From contig CM057162.1 in NCBI GenBank assembly GCA_029962745.1, positions 22,370,291 through 22,434,290 of the forward strand: a DNA stretch of 64,000 bases. Direction: 5' to 3'. Of this stretch, positions 57,001 to 64,000 are shown piece by piece; position 1 is the stretch's first letter; each line of letters begins with the position of its first letter. The notes below the pieces were generated by a model. The model was not told the DNA's origin. It ran no database searches and saw only the letters and a program-made list of their open reading frames with translations. Both the position numbers and the translations under genes were made by a program. This stretch comes from Echinometra lucunter. Its lineage: Eukaryota > Echinodermata > Echinoidea > Camarodonta > Echinometridae.

Positions 57001-60000
57001 AGGGTTCATTGACATATCCAGCAGCAAACCTCCACAGCAAACCCCCATGCCTAGTTTTCACATATGCCCAATAAACCATGATAATGAGATGCGCATTAAC
57101 ATAAATAAAACAGAGTTTTGCCAAAAGTCGAGCAAACTCGCGACATCATATTTTCCACTACTTCAAAAGAAATTGATGGGTCTACACTGTTTTTGCTGCC
57201 AGCTAATAGCTAATGTAAAGGTAGAAATTTTCGCAAGATAAATTTTTCATGCTCAGCTGAGTTAAACACGATCACGCATCTTTAATTTGCGTGGACAGTT
57301 AGGATAATTGCATTCACATGCAAAATAAGCAAAATATTTTGCACGGTTTCATTTTTACGCAAGTGTCGTGCCACGCTAAATGTGCGAAAATTTCCACACC
57401 GGGAAATATTCCATGTTTACGGTACTTTACCTCCCAAGAGGATTCCTCCACACATCCCGAGGCTTCATCTACCAAGGCTCCAAGGAAAGATCCAAACTCG
57501 GTAGCCTTCTCTAACGTCTTCTCCGCCTTCACTCCTATCACCTTCTTCTTGTCATTCTTAGCAAAGCAGTAGACAAGACCTTCAGAACAAAGGTAAACAA
57601 ATTCAGAGGTTCATCTAATCAAAAGCTTTATACAAATTTCTAATGTCACTACATCTACATCATGAAAAGGCACTAAAAAATCGTCTGTTTGGAGTCAGAA
57701 GGGCATTAAGTCTGTATAAAATCATATGGGCTAACGCCTTTCTGGCTCCAAACAGATGAAATGTTCAATCATCAGAGGCTGATGCAATAAGTCTTTATTA
57801 CCTACATAACAAATAGGTATTATCCTGAATGGCAATAAAACTAAAAGATCAAGGCCCCGTAACACAAAGCTTAGTGATTAATCGTACAATAAATTTTTGC
57901 AATTGATTACACATAGTGGTCAATGCAATAATTGCAAAGATCAATCGTACGATCAATTGCTAAACTTTGTGTTACGGGGCCCAGATCACATGGGATTATA
58001 ATGAAAACAAGGTGACTGTGTTGAAAGGCTTAAATGAGACAAGTCAAACCCTAAACATTGTCAAATTAAAGCCTCTTCTTTTTCTTGGTACATTTATATA
58101 ATAATTTTCACTTCATTTCACAACTAAATCTAATATCAATAATGGGAGCCATTTGGCAATCTGATCATCCAATTCAAGTTTAGCTCATGGGTGTACTACA
58201 AATCGTCATTTTAACGAACTAGTGAATCTGCACATGTGCACCATTATTCAAGAACACCTAAATCTAAATGTGTTTTCAAATTCATGTTTCTGCACGATGC
58301 GCACGGATTTGCCAGCTTGTAAAAATGAAATGCGTTAGCAACTACTGCTCCACGGTCATTTAACAACATCAACTGCTATCTTTTGACCATGGATCAAACA
58401 CTAGCCCTAAAACTGACATTACACCTAACCTGAAACTTGATTCCCTAATCTAACCCTGTAACTTCAACAAACTCAAGCCTAATCATCAGTTCTTTACCCT
58501 GAGGAAGCTTTGGTGGTGATGAAGCTGGAGGTAGAGGCCCTGGACGTTGTTTCTCTCTCAAGACAATACTAGGCGGTGGTTCCAAGTCGCTGTCATCGTT
58601 GTTCTGTTGTGTTTCTTGATTGGTCTGCTGAGGTTGATCTATTATCTCCATCAAGCTTGAGTCCTGGCGTGAGCTGGTGTCTGACATCTGAGGTGGCTGT
58701 GAGCCATACTCTCTCTGGTAGTCATCCTGTTGCTGCAGAGATGACGGAAGGTTGGTGTAGTCTCTGTGGAGTTGTCCATCTGGAAGGAGTTGCATAGGTC
58801 TAGAGTCTGATTGTTGACGTTGCGGATCTGGTTGATGTGGATGCTGGGATAGGTGAGCAGGAGGTCGCACAGGTACAAGACCAGCAACTAGGAGAAAAAG
58901 GAAAATCAAATAATATTTTACCACCATACTCAATGTACCTAATGACAGATAGAGGCTTGTTCAGATATGGAGGGGGGGGGGGGGGTCAAGCATATTTTCT
59001 GTGTACACAATGTATGGCAATGACGCAACAAAGGATTGCGTTTAAAATGTCTCCTACTCACTTGCATATTATAAAATGTGCTTATACCTATTAGCCTATA
59101 TATAAAACACCTTCAAACATCCCACTGAAAATAAATTATATTTAGCATACCAAAAAACCAAATTAATTCAAGGGATAATTTCCACCTGAAATGCCTAAGA
59201 TAAGATCATTAAAAGTTACACTTAACTTTACTTTTGAGTGTATGATTTTATTTCTAATCACCTAAAAATCTACAAGTTAAGGGGCATTCCCCAAATCAGA
59301 AGGCAATAATTTCAGTCTCCACTAAACAAAAAGTGCACAAATATCAGAGTGGGACATACTTATCATCAAGAATATTATGAATCATTTTCAAATGAAAATA
59401 CCTTAAATTCTTTGACAAAGAGCAATTAAGTTGCATCATATGGATCTTAAATCAGTTAACAATTGATTCCGATACATTTTGGCTCCACTTTTTCCTGTAA
59501 AAATCAAGGATCCGCTTTCAAAATTGTTAAAATTGCTCTCATAATTGGTGCTGAAGATGTCAAGACATTCATTTGAGCGTAGATAGGGATCTTAATTGAA
59601 GTCTTTCTTTGTCATCTGGTCATCCCCCCCCCTCGCTGTGGAAAACTGCTTTAGTTCAACCGCTCTTGAAAAAACCTGGTCTGGATACAAAATTTTGTAA
59701 TCTTCGGCTTGTGAGTAATTTGAAGTATATATATAGCTAAGCTGGTTGAAGGTGCTGCTCATCAGCAAATTATGAATCACCTCAACTGCAATTCACTTCT
59801 CCCCATTTATCAGTCAGCCTACAGACAATTTCAGAGTACCGAAACCACACTGTTGAGAATCAAGAGTGATATGCTCATGGCTATGGATAATCAGAAAGTC
59901 ACTATACTACTCTTATAAGACTTGAGCAGTGCTTTCAATATCATAGATCATTCTGGCTTTAATTTGCAAACGCTGAATATACACTTCGGCATTGATGGTG

Positions 60001-62040
60001 TTGTTCTTAAATGGATTGAATCATATTTAGCAGATAGACATCAACAGATCAAAATTGATGATACTGTTTCCGATTATTTCTCAGTGCCCTTCGGAGTCCC
60101 GCAAGGGTCTCGGTTGGGCCCTCTGTTGTTCACTCTACATACTGGGAATCTTTATAACAAACATCCATAATAAGTTTCCTGGAGTATCTTGCCACTGCTA
60201 CGCAGACGACACACAGGTTTATTTGTCTTTTACACCAGACGTACATGCTCAGCAGCAAAGCATCTCTCGTATGGAATAAGTGAATGGATGCTGCAAAACA
60301 AACTCATGCTAAATGACAGTAAAACTGAATTGCTGCTTATTGGCACACCTAAACAGGTGAATAAACTTAATTTTGATGGGATATCGGTTGGCAGTTCCAT
60401 CATAAAACCATCTTCAAATGCTAGAAATCTTGTTTGTACATCATCATTCCATATGATATACAACCTCAGACGTATCAGAAAATGCTTTGATGAGAACAGT
60501 ATGAAAACAATTGTCCACGCATGCATCACTAGTAAGCTAGATTATTGTAACGGGTTGTTGTATGGGCTCCCCACTTCTCAAATTGGTCACTGTGTGACTG
60601 AATCTGCAACTGCTATATGTATACTGCTGTTTCACCTACCTTTGTATCACACATTCTTCTGTTTTCTTTACTTTCCCTTTTCTTTCTTGAGGAATCCACG
60701 TCACTACAAGCATTGCTTTTTTGTGGATTTCTCTTTCCAATATCATTTCATTTTTTTAAAAATCTTTTAATACACTACGTCAAGTGGACATTTAATTTTT
60801 GTTTTTGATGTTAATTAGAGGAAAAAATGTTGTATGTTTGTTTATTTACCATATTTCTGTTTAAAAGAAGAAAAAAAAAATTATGTCTTGTGTTATATTG
60901 GAAATAAAACCTGAACTTGAAACTTGAAACTTGAAGTACAAGACACACGTGCAAGGCTGATCTGTAGTTGACCTAGATTCTCAAGGATCACCCCTCTTAA
61001 ATTTTAAGAGTTCTGCACTGGCTTCCGATTCGCCAATGAATATTATTCAAGATCTTGTTAATTGTATACAAGGCACTAATTGGTCAAGCCCCTAGTTATA
61101 CTGCAGAGCTCTTATCACCCAAATCCTACAAACACACCCATAACCTGCACAGTGCTAGAGATACTCTGCTTCTTCAAATCCCCACATGTAAAACAGCAAT
61201 AACATTAGGAGATCGAGCATTTGCCTGCGCAGCCCCCAAACTGTGGAATAACTTGCCAATGGAATTTAGGACATCCCCAACTATAGAAACATTTAAAATA
61301 AGGCTCAAAACATATCTTTTCACCTAATTCTTATTCTCTTAAAGCATATCAGGAGTTCTTCAGCGCAGAAGAATATATGTACATAGGTTCTGCGCTCTAT
61401 AAATCGATATATCATTATTTATTATTAAGTCTAACATCCCACTTCATGAGTCATTTTTTAATGAAATTGCGTATTTCTACTAGTAAGTACAGTTTAGCTA
61501 GGGAGTGTGACAGTGTGCTGTTTACCCAGGTAATGAACATATTTCAAAACTTAGCAAGTGAGCGAAGCAATTAAGCAAAAATTATGAAACCTTTCTGCTT
61601 CCATATTTCATTTTTGCATATATCTATTTTTGGCTATATATATTTGTTCCAATATTTCAACAGCAATTTTGAAATATGGGGAAAAAACGGTGTCCGGGAA
61701 GGGTTGTACAGGATGCCGGACAAATGGTTCAAATATGTCGGGTCACCCTGCTTCAACCCCACCCCTATCATGGGCCCCCCGTACCTTCTAGAATAGACTG
61801 TAAATCTTGTCCACTTTGTCTCCTGCTGTTGTAAGGTTCTCTGCTGCCATGAGGGGCGGCAACAAACACAGGCTGGGAAACATGGTGCACATGTTGATGA
61901 GGCGGTGGTTGCAGAGAATGTTGATGAGAGAAGTGTGGTAGATGTTGGAGATGTTGCTGATGATGTGGCAAGCCACCCTGTTGGTCTTCATGTGAGCCAG
62001 TGCGATGAGACCCTTGCTGGTCTACGTAGCGATAGTCCAT
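54087..62040 (-). CDS. PRDM-like gene C: PR/SET domain plus 12 C2H2 fingers (one degenerate)
   Basis: Predicted nuclear regulator, 778 aa. Exons: 62040-61785, 58887-58498, 57579-57431, 56022-55770, 55375-54087; phases fit. Exon 1 is His/Gln-rich (MDYRYVDQQG) and exactly 256 nt, as in gene A. Exon 2 is a Pro/Gln/Ser-rich linker. Exon 3 has the first PR half (VIGVKAEK, EFGSFLGALVDEA, ending SWE). Exon 4 has NWMLHVQCARN, IHFQTTKVIEPGTELRVFYS. The last exon holds finger 1 (FQCKEC), fingers 2-5, a spacer with DMLGK, and fingers 6-12. Finger 5 (FSCQKCKQEF...HQC) lacks a normal second His. The PR-part-1 coding is split by an intron that gene A lacks. After the stop TAA (54087-54089) decayed finger repeats continue. 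Introns contain a LINE copy, MITEs and a 34-bp minisatellite. Confidence 0.87.
56098..56290. mobile_element. Short MITE with CATACCTGCCAGCC ends
   Basis: The ends CATACCTGCCA and TGGCAGGTCTG are inverted. GTAGGG lies immediately outside each (56092-56097, 56291-56296). Related to the element at 46885-47072. In gene C intron 3. Confidence 0.65.
56356..56822. repeat. 34-bp minisatellite in gene C intron
   Basis: About 14 copies of GAACCTGCTTCAGACAAC followed by AGATTAATCTGTCCTT. Some units are 30 bp and lack CTGT. Each full unit contains the palindrome CAGATTAATCTG. There are no unique spacers. Confidence 0.95.
56835..57007. repeat. 86-bp tandem duplication
   Basis: Two nearly identical copies beginning GTAAAGAGTGGCCA (56835 and 56921) and ending TTGATAAGGGT. 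Adjacent to the 34-bp array in the same gene C intron. Confidence 0.9.
57852..57983. mobile_element. Hairpin MITE with GGCCCCGT ends
   Basis: Arms GGCCCCGTAACACAAAG / CTTTGTGTTACGGGGCC continue inward as ATCGTAC words. AGATCA occurs just outside both ends. Third member of the GGGGCCCCGT-ended group in the window. In gene C intron 2. Confidence 0.75.
59638..61326 (+). pseudogene. Decayed non-LTR retrotransposon reverse transcriptase
   Basis: Plus-strand pieces of a LINE reverse transcriptase, antisense to gene C in its intron 1: KTALVQPLLKKPGLD; LPIYQSAYRQFQSTETT; DLSSAFNIIDHS; FGVPQGSRLGPLLF; the catalytic CYADDTQVYLSF; NKLMLNDSKTELLLIG; TSKLDYCNGLLYGLP; and after a gap RAFACAAPKLWNNLP. Order and motifs match CR1/jockey-type elements. 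At least three frame breaks or stops are present, and a foreign segment (about 60590-60938, ending in an ACTTGAA tandem tail) splits it. Not functional. Confidence 0.85.
60590..60938 (+). mobile_element. Retroposon 3' fragment with (ACTTGAA)n tail nested in a LINE
   Basis: Between the reverse-transcriptase text ending LYGLP and that resuming VQDTRARLICS lies AT-rich non-coding sequence ending GGAAATAAAACCTGAACTTG and two more ACTTGAA units. This is the form of a 5'-truncated LINE insertion. Exact left border uncertain. Confidence 0.55.
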
Positions 62041-62065
62041 GGTGCTAAAGGTCGTAGTCTCACAT
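62041..62065 (-). promoter_or_regulatory. Possible 5' leader of gene C exon 1
   Basis: The minus strand has AAACGTAG at 62073-62066, a usable but weak acceptor, followed at once by ATGTGAG, a start codon directly followed by a stop, 25 nt before the main ATG at 62040. The acceptor is a guess; transcription could instead start nearby. Confidence 0.35.
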
Positions 62066-62289
62066 CTACGTTTGAAAATGAAGAATAATATAAATGGACT
62101 CTAAATCACATTGTTTGATCTGCGGTGAGTAGTCTAGCGTTGGCAAATAGTTTTGGACTTACACAAAAGAACACCTGTATTCATGTGTACAAGGAGCAAC
62201 TTCCATATTCATACCTCCTAATATGGAGGTTTTGGGCCAATTCTTTGTTACCCTACTGATCCTCAAATGCTGGGGAAGAAAAACATAGA

Positions 62290-62350
62290 AGAAAGAGAAG
62301 TAGTCTCACGGCCCATGCTTCAGCAAGGGCCATGAGACTACTTCTCTTGG
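62290..62350. repeat. Short perfect-stem hairpin
   Basis: AGAGAAGTAGTCTCACGGCCC and GGGCCATGAGACTACTTCTC pair around a loop ATGCTTCAGCAA. GGCCCATGCTTCAGCAA is also repeated directly just after. Upstream flank of gene C. Confidence 0.75.
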
Positions 62351-63034
62351 CCCATGCTTCAGCAAACCGGAAAATAGGGGACCATATGCCTGTGCTGTAG
62401 TTACCTGCAAGCAAATGTAGTCCGGTGGCAGCGGCAGCAGGCCCGTCTTTCGAAATCCCCCGACAATCATTCAACTGGGGACACTGTGCCTGTAATGTCA
62501 ATACGTATGAGGGGCCCTGAGATGCGCTGCACCATACACGGTCGACCATCGGGGACGTTGTGGCACCTGTTAGTGCTCCCATCACGGTTGAATGAAGGCC
62601 AGCGGGGACTTGCATTCAACTTTGTACATGAAGTCACTGCACCAGCAGGCAGAACTAAGGGGGTTTTAAGATCTTTTCCAGCAACCCTGTTTCTTAGCAG
62701 TGGACTTAAGCCTTTGTGTGCTTTGAAAATGTGGCACCAATTCTGCATTTTTGATGCCGGAATATGGTCTACTTTTAGGTCAATTTTTGGCGAGTGATAA
62801 TGTCTGTGTGTAATCACTGTGATGTCATGAGGAGATTTGTGTGTGTTGTGGCAATAGACTTTGCTGGCTTGTGATGTAGAATAGGTCCAATCACAAAGTC
62901 GAATAACAGGCACTCTACTCTAAAGAGAAGTGGTCCACATCCCGGATCTACTGTCCTTGAGAAACCATTCCTCAGCTGGCTCTGGAGACTGGTGCTCCAG
63001 TCCAGACTCCAGATCTGGGTCTTAATTTCAAAAA
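62351..63034. other. Upstream flank of gene C, no gene recognised
   Basis: GC-richer than its surroundings near 62400-62650. Overlapping open frames of 103-148 codons exist on both strands but none shows a recognisable domain. A good donor-like GCAG|GTAACTAC (minus strand, near 62418) could belong to a non-coding first exon of gene C. Confidence 0.4.
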
Positions 63035-63611
63035 GGCACTGTATACAGCCTATACAGCCACAGGCGTGTCTTCAACTTTCGGCCACACGTGGTTGTATCC
63101 ACAGCATCGACATGAGGATACATCCGATACAGGCCATACAGCAACACTTGTCTGAATTCCCACTTGTACTCTAGCCGCGACAGCTATTGCTAGTGTATGC
63201 ACTACACAAGTGATTTGTATTAATGTGACGGTATGTGTTGCAACTTGCAAAACTTTGATCGTCACAAAGGTTTTTTTTCTCTCGATTTCACTTATTGTAC
63301 AAAACAATATTTTCACTTCATTCTCACCTGATCGGCAAGCAGGTGACAATAATGAAGTAAAAATTTTGTTTGTATATCAGTGAATTTCAAGAGATAAAAC
63401 TTTTGTGACGATATAAGTTTTGGGTTTTTTGCAACACTCTGTCGCATGAATGTGCACATCGCTTGTGCAATGCATTAACAATAGTGCCACGGCACAGAGT
63501 AAGAGGGAAGTCAAGACGAGTGTGGTTGTATCCTTGTGTCAATGTTATGGATACAGTCACACGCATATGGCCATAAGGTAAAGACACACACGTGTGGCTG
63601 TATACTCTGCC
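63035..63611. mobile_element. Hairpin transposon, copy 2
   Basis: Ends GGCACTGTATACAGCC / GGCTGTATACTCTGCC. Arms of about 270 bp are more diverged than in copy 1 (20312-20860), with the same centre CACCTGATCGGCAAGCAGGTG-like text. Flanking nine bases match only 6 of 9, so the target duplication has decayed or been lost. Confidence 0.75.
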
Positions 63612-64000
63612 TTTTAAAGCCTTTTTCCCACTCATAGGGCCAAACGTGTGTGGGACTTTAGTGAACATTCACCGTTGCTGCAGTCAAAAACAGACAACAA
63701 AATTGCCCTAAACAAGATCTAATTTTCTTAAATTTGCTAGATTATCTGATTCAGGGACTCGTCAACTCTTAATATGCCACAAATTTGGGGATTCAGAGTT
63801 GAAAATTGAATTTTTAATAATTACTTTCCTCTCATGTGTGATTTTTTACCAATTTTCATTCCCTGCGTTAAAATTTGAGTATTTCTTAAAAATAGAGAAT
63901 TTACCGGTCATATTGGTACCAAATATAAGAGCAGATGAAAAAAAATTAATATTGAAAAATGGCGACAAAACTTTGACAACATTAATACATTAAAATCCTG

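Noticed and set aside
62467..62913. 148-codon open frame on the minus strand upstream of gene C
   Set aside because: No recognisable domain, overlapped by frames on both strands, no supporting splice or homology evidence.

Overview
The window is animal nuclear DNA. Genes are split into short coding exons with GT-AG introns, and long intergenic stretches are filled with fold-back elements, MITE-like transposons, tRNA-headed SINEs, decayed LINEs and simple repeats. The gene content (proteasome ATPase PSMC4/Rpt3 and PR/SET-domain zinc-finger genes) and the repeat style suggest an invertebrate deuterostome, most likely a sea-urchin-like echinoderm. That placement is an inference from style; no species is identified.

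Four protein-coding genes can be built with consistent reading frames across every splice junction. (1) PSMC4 on the minus strand, 8736 down to 599: eight of probably nine coding exons, with the last C-terminal exon beyond base 1. (2) PRDM-like gene A on the minus strand, 17765 to 11611: 4 coding exons, 868 aa. (3) PRDM-like gene B on the plus strand, 35069 to 42772: 5 coding exons, 1152 aa. (4) PRDM-like gene C on the minus strand, 62040 to 54087: 5 coding exons, 778 aa.

A, B and C are paralogues with one plan: a His/Gln-rich first exon ending in phase 1, a low-complexity linker, a PR/SET domain split by an intron right after Trp-Glu, one isolated C2H2 finger, a spacer, four fingers, a spacer carrying a DMLGK motif, and a final seven-finger block, all fingers lying in one terminal exon. 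Their likely role is DNA binding and chromatin or transcription control in the nucleus. A and B are divergent, separated by about 17 kb of repeats. B and C are convergent, separated by about 11 kb.

Between the genes: 17.9-35.0 kb holds a LINE fragment, TTAA-flanked (piggyBac-type) MITEs, a 549-bp near-perfect hairpin transposon with a 9-bp target duplication, several hAT-like elements with 8-bp target duplications and poly-G/poly-C ends, and a THAP-domain remnant inside a terminal-inverted-repeat element. The 42.8-54.1 kb stretch holds TA-flanked MITEs, elements built of 21-bp repeats, and a 1.4-kb purine-rich minisatellite. The introns carry more of the same, including one MITE placed exactly on a splice donor of gene B and a microsatellite that has copied the end of a PSMC4 exon. 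No CRISPR array, rRNA gene or convincing functional tRNA gene was seen.
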